Source: Oscillospiraceae bacterium
GTDB taxonomy: Bacteria > Bacillota > Clostridia > Oscillospirales > Ruminococcaceae
Assembly: GCA_017847885.1 (NCBI GenBank)
Contig: JAGAUA010000020.1
Span: forward strand, 62,001 to 126,000
DNA length: 64,000 nt
Direction: 5' to 3'
Shown: positions 6,608 through 14,613 of the stretch, piece after piece
Numbering within the stretch: the first letter of the stretch is position 1
Layout of the letters: each line of letters opens with the position of its first letter
The notes under the pieces: generated by a model
What the model was told of the DNA's origin: nothing
The model's input: only the letters and a program-made list of their open reading frames with translations
Database searches by the model: none
Translations under genes and position numbers: made by a program

Positions 6608-8085
6608 AGCACTTCAATTCCCGTAAAATAATATTTGAGTATCTCTTCATAAGAATAACCCTGTTTTGCAAGAATATTCGCACCGTTCTGGCTCATTCCG
6701 ACGCCGTGACCGTAGCCGTAGGTCGTGAATACAAAGTATCCGCCGCTGTAATAAACATCGAACGCAGCGCTTTTAAGCTTGTATCCCATAACATTTTCGC
6801 GCATTTTTCTTCCCGTGATGGTTTTCTGACCGTCAACATCAAGGCTGCCGACATAATTTCCGTCAACATATCCCGTGACAGTAAGCCAGTTTGCAGCGTT
6901 GTCGGAAAGCTTTATGCCAAGCGCGCTTTCAAGAAGCGTACGCATATTGTCCTCGCTGACCTTCAGCGTTACGCCGTAATTCGGGTCGGAAGCCGAGTCG
7001 AAAGGACACGCAACACTCTTGAGGTAAGGAATATTTCCGCCCCAGACATTCTTTGCATCGGCGGTATATCCCGACGATGAAGCCATGTAAACGGTCTGCG
7101 CAACGTTTCCGTTATAATAGCAGCAAACGCCCCATACCTCGGAGACAAGCTTTTTGACCCGTTCGGGAGGATTGCTCTTCACCAGAACGCTGGGAGTAAG
7201 ACCGTTCACGTTATGGTACTTAACATAGGAATAAGCGGCAACAGCCTGCGCCTTAAGAGCCTCGTCGCTGAAGCTGGAGGACATCTCGTTGTAAACTATC
7301 TGACAGATAAGGTCGTAAGCATTGACCGTCTGAACCGAGCCGTTAAATCTTGCGGTAAAGGTCTCCGCAGTAGAAATATCGTTGCCGTTTCCCACATTTA
7401 CCGATACGGTGGTCTCGCGGGGAGCTTCTTCAGCACCGAGAATGGTTATTACAATATCTCCGCTTATATCGGGGATATCGTCCACGATCTGAGGAACGGT
7501 TTCCGTTATCGGTGCAGGAGTATCAATTACAGGCTCTGTTTCGGGAGCGGTTGTTTCCTCGGGCTTGTCTGCATCTTCCTGTTCTTCGGCGGAAAGCATA
7601 CCCTCATTATTGGTGTCGCCGCCGTAAACCGAAAGCTCTGACGCCTCCGCACTGTTGTCATCGTACTCGTCCAGCTCAAAATCCTCGGGGAAATCCTCAT
7701 CCGGCTCTTCGACTGTTTCGGGAGCAGCGGAAACTGTCTCCTTCTGTTCAGCTTCGGCAGGTACGTATGTAGATGTCTCGGGCTTGTTCACCTCAACGGG
7801 TGCTTCCGTTTCAGCCTGAATATCCTCGTCTTCATCCTTGATATTCTCGATAGGGTCAGGCTCTATCCTGACGATATTGTTCATGTCGGGACGAAGCTCT
7901 GTGTTGTCCTGCTTTTGGGGAATTGCTTCCGTAACAGTACTTTCCGCTTCAGTTTCGGTGGAATAGTAGTAATCCACAGAAATAGCGCTTTCGTCAACGT
8001 CCTCCACCATGCAGAACGCAAAGGTGTAGAAAACGCCGACTGTCATCAATGCGGCTATGCCGCCCAGCGTAGTTCTGAACTTCAT
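6604..8085 (-). CDS. Membrane-anchored SpoIID/LytB-domain protein
   Basis: 493 residues. One membrane segment at about 8-25, a 210-residue Glu/Thr/Pro-rich linker, then a SpoIID domain (about 235-493). In sporulating Firmicutes SpoIID is a lytic transglycosylase that trims septal peptidoglycan during engulfment; the catalytic Glu corresponds to IVYNEMSS here. ITGRKMRE and TYGYGHGVGMSQNGA are the family's conserved C-terminal blocks. The ATG at 8085 follows GAGAGGAATGAG; an upstream GTG at 8124 overlaps the sortase stop but has no better site. Genomic partners are sortases rather than spore genes, so a vegetative cell-wall role is possible. Canonical SpoIID lacks such a long acidic linker. Confidence 0.88.
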   Translation of the reverse strand: MKFRTTLGGIAALMTVGVFYTFAFCMVEDVDESAISVDYYYSTETEAESTVTEAIPQKQDNTELRPDMNNIVRIEPDPIENIKDEDEDIQAETEAPVEVNKPETSTYVPAEAEQKETVSAAPETVEEPDEDFPEDFELDEYDDNSAEASELSVYGGDTNNEGMLSAEEQEDADKPEETTAPETEPVIDTPAPITETVPQIVDDIPDISGDIVITILGAEEAPRETTVSVNVGNGNDISTAETFTARFNGSVQTVNAYDLICQIVYNEMSSSFSDEALKAQAVAAYSYVKYHNVNGLTPSVLVKSNPPERVKKLVSEVWGVCCYYNGNVAQTVYMASSSGYTADAKNVWGGNIPYLKSVACPFDSASDPNYGVTLKVSEDNMRTLLESALGIKLSDNAANWLTVTGYVDGNYVGSLDVDGQKTITGRKMRENVMGYKLKSAAFDVYYSGGYFVFTTYGYGHGVGMSQNGANILAKQGYSYEEILKYYFTGIEVL

Positions 8086-8120
8086 TATCTCATTCCTCTC
8101 TTGTATACGTCCTCTGTTTG

Positions 8121-9170
8121 TCACTCGCTTGTTTCAACGTATGTACCGCCGTTGTATTTGTAGTATACAGCAGGCCACTTTGGATTGGGGTTAACTTCAA
8201 AAGCCGTTGTGTCAATGCTTTCCGTTGTCTCTCCGCTGCGCAGTTTTCTTCCGATAATAACATGGCGCGCAGGCTCCCACTCGTAAGAGCAGGTGGAAAG
8301 GGTGATATACTTGTCGTTTTCATCAAAGTCAATTCCCGTAAGGAACTGGCTTCGCTGGGTTATTTCCTTTTTGAACGTCTCAAAGGGGTGCTTTTCGTTA
8401 AAATTCGTGTAATTGTGGTAATCAAACACATATCCGTTGTCATGCTCTGGTTCTGTGTTTATAACAAATGAAGCAATGATAACATAGGTGCTTTGCTCAT
8501 ACTTGTTGTCAAAATAAATAAACGGGTTTTGGAGCCAGTATTTGGGGTCCCATTTATAGTAATCAAGCTCGCCGAACATGGTGCCGTCCCGCTGGTTGTG
8601 ACCGTACAGAACGATATTATCCGACTGACGGTCCGCATAATCGCTTACAACTGCGCGGAAGTCGGCAAAAACCGTGCCGCAGGAACGCGTCTGACCGTAA
8701 AAGTTCTTTTTAAGGTAATAATCGTTGTCGGTTGACTGAACAACAGCCTCGCTGACCCGTCCCGGAATGGAAACATACCCCACATAATCGGGGTTTATCG
8801 CCAGCATTTCCTCTGCAAAGGGAAGCAGCACAAGGGGACTTCTTTCCGCTTCCTCCGTTCCGTCATCGGGGGTCACGGAAGGGTCAGCCCCGGTTGCTCC
8901 GCCGGAAGATGCAGACTGCTGGATCTGATTATAGATCACCTTGATATTTTCATTGTTCTGCTTTGCCTCAAAAATGTGGTAAAAATGCACCGCAAGTATC
9001 ACGCCGCAAACAATAAGCGCAGCTATCGAGAGCAGCACGATGATCTTGCTCATTATCTCATTGGGCTTATCGCCCTTCATGGGTATAAACTGTTCGGAAA
9101 AGCTCTTTTTCTTTTTTTTCTGCACAGTTTTATATCGCGGATTTGCACGGATCTCATCCGACATTGACAT
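8121..9170 (-). CDS. Class B sortase, fourth gene of the cluster
   Basis: 349-residue membrane-bound transpeptidase. A basic cytosolic start with lysines at 17-22 is followed by PMKGDKPNEIMSKI and one membrane segment (about 44-65), then an extracellular sortase B domain. Catalytic residues are His191 (YGHNQRDGTMFG), Cys294 (TLSTC) and Arg302. Sortase B enzymes join proteins with an NPxTN- or LPxTG-like signal to peptidoglycan or to each other as pilus polymerases. No substrate gene is adjacent. The gene ends with a TGA 36 bases before the SpoIID ATG. It shares the KGD juxtamembrane motif with the three other sortases upstream. Confidence 0.93.
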   Translation of the reverse strand: MSMSDEIRANPRYKTVQKKKKKSFSEQFIPMKGDKPNEIMSKIIVLLSIAALIVCGVILAVHFYHIFEAKQNNENIKVIYNQIQQSASSGGATGADPSVTPDDGTEEAERSPLVLLPFAEEMLAINPDYVGYVSIPGRVSEAVVQSTDNDYYLKKNFYGQTRSCGTVFADFRAVVSDYADRQSDNIVLYGHNQRDGTMFGELDYYKWDPKYWLQNPFIYFDNKYEQSTYVIIASFVINTEPEHDNGYVFDYHNYTNFNEKHPFETFKKEITQRSQFLTGIDFDENDKYITLSTCSYEWEPARHVIIGRKLRSGETTESIDTTAFEVNPNPKWPAVYYKYNGGTYVETSE

Positions 9171-9213
9171 TAAATGACCATTCCCTTCAAATAACTCACA
9201 TCATATTTTACTT

Positions 9214-11016
9214 TTAATAGGTAACGTCCTCGGGCAAGGTATGGGAGTAACCGTAATCATATGTTATATCCGTTGTTTCGGAACTGCTCTCGGAGCTTTC
9301 GGGTACAGAAGTCTCGACCGTTGTATCCGAGCTGTCAGGCACGGAGGTCTCGTCTGTTGTTTCCGAACTTTCGGGCACGGTGGTCTCGTCTGTTACCTTT
9401 GTGTTGACGGATACTGTTGTTTCATCGCCGGTCTTCTTCCTTGATGTCATATAGTTTTTCAAAGCGGTAGTTTTCTTGGGTTTTTTATTGTCTCCGTCTG
9501 TGTTTTTTTCCTCGGAGGTCTCTTCGTTATCTTCGCTGTCCCCGGTATCTTCCGTGTCTTCGGGCACGGTAGTTTCGTCGGAGGTCTCGGAGACTTCCTC
9601 GGATACAGTGGTGGTAGTCTGATCCGACATTATCGCAGACCAGTCCACACCCTTTGCATTGGGGTTAAAGCGCGCCTTAGAGAAATCGTAATCGCTTACC
9701 TTTTCGCCGTCGCGAAGCTTTCTTGCAAATATAACAAACCTTGAGTTTGAGAACTCATTTGAGCAGGTTGACAGGCAAAGCAGCTGATCGCCGTACTCCA
9801 CATCAACGGGAGAGATAATGCGGTTGCGCTCCCGAACCATTTCCTGATACCAGTTAAAGGTGTCCTCGTCGTTCATGGTCTCTATATAGTCCTGATAATG
9901 GAAAACCACGCCGTTGCTGTCCTGATTGGGGTAAACATGGGTAACGAAATATCCGTAAATCAGATACTCGCCCGTTTCAAACTCGGGACTGAACTTGATG
10001 ACAGGGTTTTCCTTGTAAAAATCCAAGTCGTTTTTATAAAGCTTGAGGTTGCCGAACATGGTGCCGTCCTCTTGATTGTGACCGTAAATAACCAAATTCG
10101 GCGAGGTGTATTCCTCGGAAATAGTGCATCTTGAATCGGCGTATATGGCGCCAGCCTTGTTTACGCCGCCGTAATATGTATGGGTAAGGTAGTAGCTTCT
10201 GTCCTCCTCGCTGCTTTGCATAACAGGTTCGTATATACCGCAGCCGGGCAACTCAAGATAGCCCACATAGTCCTCGTTTATGCTTTTGAAATGCTCCGCA
10301 ACGTTGAAGTTATGCTCTGCGACCTCTTCCTCGGTAGGAGCAATGGTAACGATGTTTCCGTCTTCGTCCATGGTAGTCGCCACAGTCGTGGCAATTATCT
10401 CTTTGACCTCGTCCTTGTCGCTTAACGCCTTTTTCGATTGAACGAGCGTGCTGATAAGCATTATTCCTGCGCCGACAAAAACGATAACGGCAGCAATGAA
10501 GATAATTTTTCTGATGATCTCGGCAATGCTGTCACCCTTAACGGGCAGTATCCTGCTCCAAAATCCGCTGCTTTCGGTATCTTCGGAAGTGCAGGCTTCG
10601 GTGTTTTTCTCTTCGGACATATCTTCGTTCTCCTTTTCGGAATTCCCCGATGTATCCCCGTTTTCCTCAGCTTCGGCATTATCCGTATCCCCGTTATCCT
10701 CCGTCAAATCGGTATTACCGTCCTTGTCCGACGGCTCGGCAGCGTCCTCTTCGGTAACTTCCTCCTCGGCAGCGTCCTCCCAAAAAAGCATTTCCTGCGC
10801 CATATCGGGCAAAGCCTCGTTTCCCTCATCAACGGATACTTCCTCAATGATTTCGTTAACTATCTCAATGTCATCGTCAGCGGTATCCTCAAAAATCTCC
10901 TCCTCGGTATCGGTCTCGATTTGAATATTGTCGTCGGAGCTGTCTTTATCAGCACCGCCGCGGTCATATTCCTCAAGTATATTTTCAACGGTATACTCGT
11001 TTTTTTCATTGGACAT
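9214..11016 (-). CDS. Class B sortase with acidic cytosolic tail and Ser/Thr/Glu repeat tail
   Basis: 600 residues, almost twice the usual 230-300 of a sortase B. Residues 1-150 are strongly acidic (Asp, Glu) and precede the membrane segment, so they should be cytosolic. PVKGDSIAEIIRKII (158-172) leads into the membrane segment (about 170-190). The extracellular sortase domain has His313, Cys418 (CLSTC) and Arg426. After residue 465 comes a 135-residue Ser/Thr/Glu tail with imperfect repeats of the type DETTVPESSETT, then a Tyr-rich end. Acidic head and repetitive tail are unique to this copy in the cluster. It is 19 bases from the sortase gene upstream. Confidence 0.92.
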   Translation of the reverse strand: MSNEKNEYTVENILEEYDRGGADKDSSDDNIQIETDTEEEIFEDTADDDIEIVNEIIEEVSVDEGNEALPDMAQEMLFWEDAAEEEVTEEDAAEPSDKDGNTDLTEDNGDTDNAEAEENGDTSGNSEKENEDMSEEKNTEACTSEDTESSGFWSRILPVKGDSIAEIIRKIIFIAAVIVFVGAGIMLISTLVQSKKALSDKDEVKEIIATTVATTMDEDGNIVTIAPTEEEVAEHNFNVAEHFKSINEDYVGYLELPGCGIYEPVMQSSEEDRSYYLTHTYYGGVNKAGAIYADSRCTISEEYTSPNLVIYGHNQEDGTMFGNLKLYKNDLDFYKENPVIKFSPEFETGEYLIYGYFVTHVYPNQDSNGVVFHYQDYIETMNDEDTFNWYQEMVRERNRIISPVDVEYGDQLLCLSTCSNEFSNSRFVIFARKLRDGEKVSDYDFSKARFNPNAKGVDWSAIMSDQTTTTVSEEVSETSDETTVPEDTEDTGDSEDNEETSEEKNTDGDNKKPKKTTALKNYMTSRKKTGDETTVSVNTKVTDETTVPESSETTDETSVPDSSDTTVETSVPESSESSSETTDITYDYGYSHTLPEDVTY

Positions 11017-11035
11017 ATTCCTAAAACACCTCGGG

Positions 11036-12028
11036 TTATCTGCTGTAAATATAGTTATAATCAGGCTCCAGCATATCCGTATTTATCTCTGCAAGGGATA
11101 CGTTCACCTCGGGGCTTTCGCCGTCGCGGACGCGTCTGCCGATAACAACAAATCTTGACGGCTCAAACTCGTTGGAGCAGGTGGAAAGGGTCATGTACTT
11201 GTCGTTTTCGTCAAAATCAACGCCTGTGTTCACCGCAGTTCTTGCAAGAACGTTTTCCTTGAAATCGGAGAACTTTCTCTTGGTTTTTCCGAAATTCACA
11301 AAGTTGTGGTAATCGAAAATGTAACCGTCCCTCGTCTGATACGGCTCAACCTCTATTACGAACAAAGCGATTATCTTGTATGTATATTCCTCATAAAGAT
11401 TGCTGAAGGTGAAGGTGGGATTTTCTAAATAGAAGTCGAAATTTTTCGTGCTTTCCTTCTTTATCTTGTACTTTTTCAGCGTGCCGAACATAGTTCCGTC
11501 CGCCTGATTGTGACCGTAAACGACTATGTTGTCGCTCTGATTTTCCTCGTAATCATTGATAATGCATCTGAAATCAACGTATATCTGACCCGCAGCATTT
11601 TTATTGCCGTTAAAATCTCTGGACAGATAATAATCGTTATCAGCCGCCTGAACAACAACGTTGTCCACGTTTGTGCCCGGTATGGTTATCCAGCCTGCCG
11701 TATCGGGGTTTTCCGCCAAAAAGCTTTCCATGCTGGGAAGCACCACAAGCGGAGGCGGCTCTGTCTCGGTAGTTTCTGACTCGGTAACAGGCGCCGTGGT
11801 GACTTGAGTTATGGTAATTACCGAGGTATGCTGCTCGCGCTGCTGTTCGATGTCAGCCTTGGTGCGTGCGTGCTGCGCAAAATAGCTTATCAGAATGATA
11901 AGTGATACAACAAGCACCGCAAAAGCGATGAGCACAACTATCTTTCTTATTGCCTCGCCCTTTGAGTCACCCTTTGCAGGGAAAATCTTCTCTGCAAGGC
12001 TCGTCTTTTTTTCTTTATATCCTGCCAT
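11036..12028 (-). CDS. Class B sortase, second gene of the cluster
   Basis: 330 residues from the ATG at 12028 (MAGYKEKKT). FPAKGDSKGEAIRKI (16-30) precedes the membrane segment (about 31-50); catalytic residues are His173, Cys284 (TLSTC) and Arg292. The start is unusual: the only good Shine-Dalgarno (GGAAAGGAG, 12061-12069) is 32 bases away, with a perfect hairpin between. An ATG at 12040 inside that hairpin (MVIFMAGYK) is an alternative, 20 bases from the site. A TTG at 12091 has no site upstream. MAGYKEKKT aligns best with the starts of the sister sortases. Role as for the other copies: anchoring or polymerising surface proteins. Confidence 0.9.
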   Translation of the reverse strand: MAGYKEKKTSLAEKIFPAKGDSKGEAIRKIVVLIAFAVLVVSLIILISYFAQHARTKADIEQQREQHTSVITITQVTTAPVTESETTETEPPPLVVLPSMESFLAENPDTAGWITIPGTNVDNVVVQAADNDYYLSRDFNGNKNAAGQIYVDFRCIINDYEENQSDNIVVYGHNQADGTMFGTLKKYKIKKESTKNFDFYLENPTFTFSNLYEEYTYKIIALFVIEVEPYQTRDGYIFDYHNFVNFGKTKRKFSDFKENVLARTAVNTGVDFDENDKYMTLSTCSNEFEPSRFVVIGRRVRDGESPEVNVSLAEINTDMLEPDYNYIYSR

Positions 12029-12037
12029 AAATATGAC

Positions 12038-12069
12038 CATTTTCCCAAAGGGAAAATGTACTCCTTTCC
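12038..12069 (-). promoter_or_regulatory. Shine-Dalgarno separated from start by a hairpin (sortase gene)
   Basis: On the minus strand GGAAAGGAG (12069-12061) is followed by 2 bases, a perfect 9-bp stem CATTTTCCC/GGGAAAATG with a 3-base loop (12058-12038), 9 bases, then ATG at 12028. Folding would bring the site to 11 bases from the start. The same geometry occurs at addB. Confidence 0.6.
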
Positions 12070-12129
12070 GATGTTTTGCAGTTTTGCGCAAGTAAAATTT
12101 CGAACTGCATCAAGGAAAACAAACCTCAA

Positions 12130-13089
12130 TTATCTGTAAATTACGTTCCATTCAGGCTCTTTTGCATTGGGGTTGAGATAAGCCTTTGACACGTCGGGAA
12201 CTTCGCTTTCTCCCTCTCTGACCTTCCTTGCAAAAACAACAAATCTTGACGGCTCAAATTCATTTGAGCAGGTCGAAAGGGTAAGGAACTCATCGCCGTA
12301 ACGCACGTCCACATCAGTGATGATCTGCGTCCTAAGCATTATATTGTCGATAAAATCGTTATATTCCGTTTCGTTTCGCAGGTTGATGCGGTTGTGATAG
12401 TCAAATATCACGCCGTCGCTTGTCTGGGACTCAAGTATTGGCGTAACGAAATACGCAAAAATTTTGTAGGTATCCGTCCTGTAATTTGAGCTGAACTGTA
12501 TAACGGGATGCTCGGAGTAATACGCCAGATCCTTTTTGTAGTACGCCAGATCGCCGAACATGGTCTTGTCCTTCTGATTATGTCCGTAAAGAATGATGTT
12601 GTCCGACCGCTTTTTGTCGGTGCAGACATTTCTCATGTCCATGAAAATGGTGCCTGCCTTGTTTGAACTGCCGTCAAAAGCGGTTTTAAGGTAATAGTCG
12701 TTTCCGTCGCTTGTAGTTTTCTGCACAACGGGAAGAGAAACGTTAGTCCCCTCGATATGGATCCAGCCCACGGTATCGGGGTTTATCGCCAGCAGCGCCT
12801 TTGCGCTGTCGGTTATCTCGCCCGTGTCTCCGCCGGGAGCAATATAAGTATAGTATAGTTCCTTCAAGGAATTATTCAAGGATTTCGCGCTCAAAGAAAG
12901 CCGCAGCTCGTTTGCCAGGATAACACCGCAGGCAATAAGCACCAGCACCGCAAACTGTGTAAAAAGCTTGCTTATAACCTCTTTGGCACAATCCCCCTTC
13001 TGGATAAGAAGCCAATGACCCCGCTTCTTTTTTTTCTTCGCCTTGACGGCTTTTTTGTAAGCCTTCTTGGCGTCATTGGAAAGTGCCAT
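12130..13089 (-). CDS. Class B sortase, first gene of the cluster
   Basis: 319 residues. A Lys-rich cytosolic start (AKKAYKKAVKAKKKKKRG) is followed by IQKGDCAKEVISKLF and a membrane segment (about 42-60). Sortase domain residues: His170 (YGHNQKDKTMFG), Cys274 (TLSTC) and Arg282 (SRFVVFAR). It is the promoter-proximal gene of the operon: sigma-70 promoter at 13161-13189 and GGAGG 12 bases before the ATG. No linked cell-wall-sorting substrate was found, so substrates are probably encoded elsewhere. The four sortases are more like each other than duplicates would be if recent: tails, linkers and start regions all differ. Confidence 0.93.
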   Translation of the reverse strand: MALSNDAKKAYKKAVKAKKKKKRGHWLLIQKGDCAKEVISKLFTQFAVLVLIACGVILANELRLSLSAKSLNNSLKELYYTYIAPGGDTGEITDSAKALLAINPDTVGWIHIEGTNVSLPVVQKTTSDGNDYYLKTAFDGSSNKAGTIFMDMRNVCTDKKRSDNIILYGHNQKDKTMFGDLAYYKKDLAYYSEHPVIQFSSNYRTDTYKIFAYFVTPILESQTSDGVIFDYHNRINLRNETEYNDFIDNIMLRTQIITDVDVRYGDEFLTLSTCSNEFEPSRFVVFARKVREGESEVPDVSKAYLNPNAKEPEWNVIYR

Positions 13090-13160
13090 TATATATGAAA
13101 GCCTCCGTTTCGAAATATAGATCAGCAGGCATACTTCTACTTATACATACTGATACTACT

Positions 13161-13189
13161 ATAATACACCTTTTTCGTCAATTAGTCAA
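13161..13189 (-). promoter_or_regulatory. Sigma-70 promoter of the sortase-spoIID-pdp operon
   Basis: Minus strand TTGACT (complement of 13184-13189), 17-base spacer, TATTAT (13161-13166). It lies about 72 bases before the first sortase ATG. Confidence 0.8.
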
Positions 13190-13250
13190 GAAAAACCGCA
13201 CATTTTGTAGCATATGTCAAAACATTTCATCTGTTTTACACATTGTAATC

Positions 13251-13287
13251 AAAAAAGCCCACGGAAACGCGTTGTTTTCGGTGGGCT
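13251..13287 (-). terminator. Intrinsic terminator facing the thiI side
   Basis: On the minus strand AGCCCACCGAAAAC pairs with GTTTCCGTGGGCT (one bulge) and is followed by T6 (A6 at 13251-13256). It ends transcription coming from nifS-thiI before the sortase promoter. Confidence 0.8.
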
Positions 13288-13324
13288 GATAAATTATGAT
13301 TTAGCGGACTATGATATTATTTTT

Positions 13325-13393
13325 TGTAGGGGCGGATATTATCCGCCCGTTATACAGGCGTATTTATTCGGGCGGCTGATAGCCGCCCCTACA
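13325..13393. repeat. Dispersed GGGCGG hairpin repeat, inverted pair
   Basis: A 69-bp element that begins TGTAGGGGCGG and ends CCGCCCCTACA. It is two hairpin units facing each other: GGGCGGATATTATCCGCCC at 13330-13348 and GGGCGGCTGATAGCCGCCC near 13371-13389, each flanked outward by TGTAG/CTACA. Related units occur at 23292-23355, 31246-31320, 34136-34200 and 54250-54321. No open reading frame. Between thiI and its terminator here. Confidence 0.85.
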
Positions 13394-13422
13394 ATATTGA
13401 CGTTACCGAGCCACAAACCAAT

Positions 13423-14595
13423 TCACAGCTTGATGACCTTCAATTCCGTTTCCGCAACGGCTTCGGCAATAAGCGGCTCAAAGTCAAAGGCAGCTTGTGC
13501 AGCCTCAACATCTGCAAGTACGGGTCTTGTCTTGGGGTGCTTGGGGGTAAACACCGTGCAGCAGTCCTCATACGGCTCTATGGAAATATCGAAAGTGTCG
13601 ATCTTTCTTGCAATTTCCACAATTTCCGTCTTGTCCATGCCGATAACGGGACGGAACACAGGCATCCTGCAAGCGGCGTCGGTGCAGACGATAGCCCCCA
13701 TTGTCTGGCTTGCCACCTGACCCACGCTCTCACCCGTAACAAGCGCCTGAATGTCCTTTTCCTCAGCAATTCTCTGGGCAATCTCCATCATAAGACGGCG
13801 CATGAGTATGGTGAAAAGCTCCTCGGGACAGTTATCCCTAAGGGCTTCCTGAATTTTCGTAAACGGCACGCAGTAGAACGCGATATCGCCGCAGTATGGC
13901 GTAAGCTTTTCGCAAAGCCGCTCCACCTTGAGACGCGCCCTCTCGGAGGTGTAGGGCGGCGAAACATAGTGTATAGCCGAAAGCTTCACGCCGCGCTTTG
14001 CCATCATATACGCCGCAACGGGGCTGTCGATACCGCCGGAAAGAAGGAGCATCGCGCTTCCCGAAGTGCCCACGGGGATACCGCCTGCGCCGCGGAGATT
14101 TCCTGCATGGATATACGCCGATGTGTCGCGTATCTCAACGGTCACCACCATCTGGGGATTTTTTACATCAACGGTCAGCTGAGGGTATGCTTCGAGAATT
14201 TTTCCGCCCAGCTCCATGCAAATCTCGGGGGATTTCATGGGAAACTTCTTGTCCGAACGCTTTGCTTCAACCTTGAATGTTCGGGACATCATTGCGGTCT
14301 CCTCGATGTAGGAGATAGCTTCTTTGCAAATCACGTCAAAGTTCTTTTCCACCACCAAAGCCCTGCAAAGCGCCGCCGCGCCGAATACCTTTGAGCCGCG
14401 CTCAACAGCCTCGTCAAGGTCAATGTCCTCCGACTGGGGTATCGCATAAATCGTGGACTGCGCCTTTGTGTACTCAAACTTGCCCAGAGGGTTAAGGCGG
14501 TGCTTGAGATTGCGGATAAAAGCGTCCTCAAAGCTTCTCTTGTTAAGTCCCTTGAGAGCTATCTCGCCCTCTTTGAATATGATAAGTTCTTTCAT
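13423..14595 (-). CDS. thiI: tRNA 4-thiouridine synthase ThiI
   Basis: 390 residues, cytosolic. Adenylates U8 of tRNA and transfers sulfur to form 4-thiouridine; in some bacteria it also serves thiazole synthesis. Domains in order: ferredoxin-like N-terminus with THUMP (about 60-165) and the PP-loop pyrophosphatase domain with SGGIDSP at 196-202. It lacks the C-terminal rhodanese domain of E. coli ThiI, as is normal in Firmicutes, where a dedicated cysteine desulfurase gives the sulfur. That partner gene ends 18 bases upstream. A ribosome site GAAAGGA precedes the ATG. A terminator follows after the repeat element. Confidence 0.96.
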   Translation of the reverse strand: MKELIIFKEGEIALKGLNKRSFEDAFIRNLKHRLNPLGKFEYTKAQSTIYAIPQSEDIDLDEAVERGSKVFGAAALCRALVVEKNFDVICKEAISYIEETAMMSRTFKVEAKRSDKKFPMKSPEICMELGGKILEAYPQLTVDVKNPQMVVTVEIRDTSAYIHAGNLRGAGGIPVGTSGSAMLLLSGGIDSPVAAYMMAKRGVKLSAIHYVSPPYTSERARLKVERLCEKLTPYCGDIAFYCVPFTKIQEALRDNCPEELFTILMRRLMMEIAQRIAEEKDIQALVTGESVGQVASQTMGAIVCTDAACRMPVFRPVIGMDKTEIVEIARKIDTFDISIEPYEDCCTVFTPKHPKTRPVLADVEAAQAAFDFEPLIAEAVAETELKVIKL

Positions 14596-14613
14596 AATAA
14601 TTCCTTTCAGCGG

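Noticed and set aside
6604..8124. GTG start at 8124 for the SpoIID-domain gene
   Set aside because: It overlaps the sortase stop, but the ATG at 8085 has a better ribosome site and directly precedes the membrane segment; the GTG remains possible.
10438..11145. Plus-strand 235-residue hydrophobic frame opposite the large sortase
   Set aside because: Arises from the complement of Asp/Glu-rich codons; no start site and conflicts with two sortase genes.
13325..13393. CRISPR-like array from GGGCGG repeats
   Set aside because: Units are isolated pairs in several intergenic regions, without regular spacers or cas genes.
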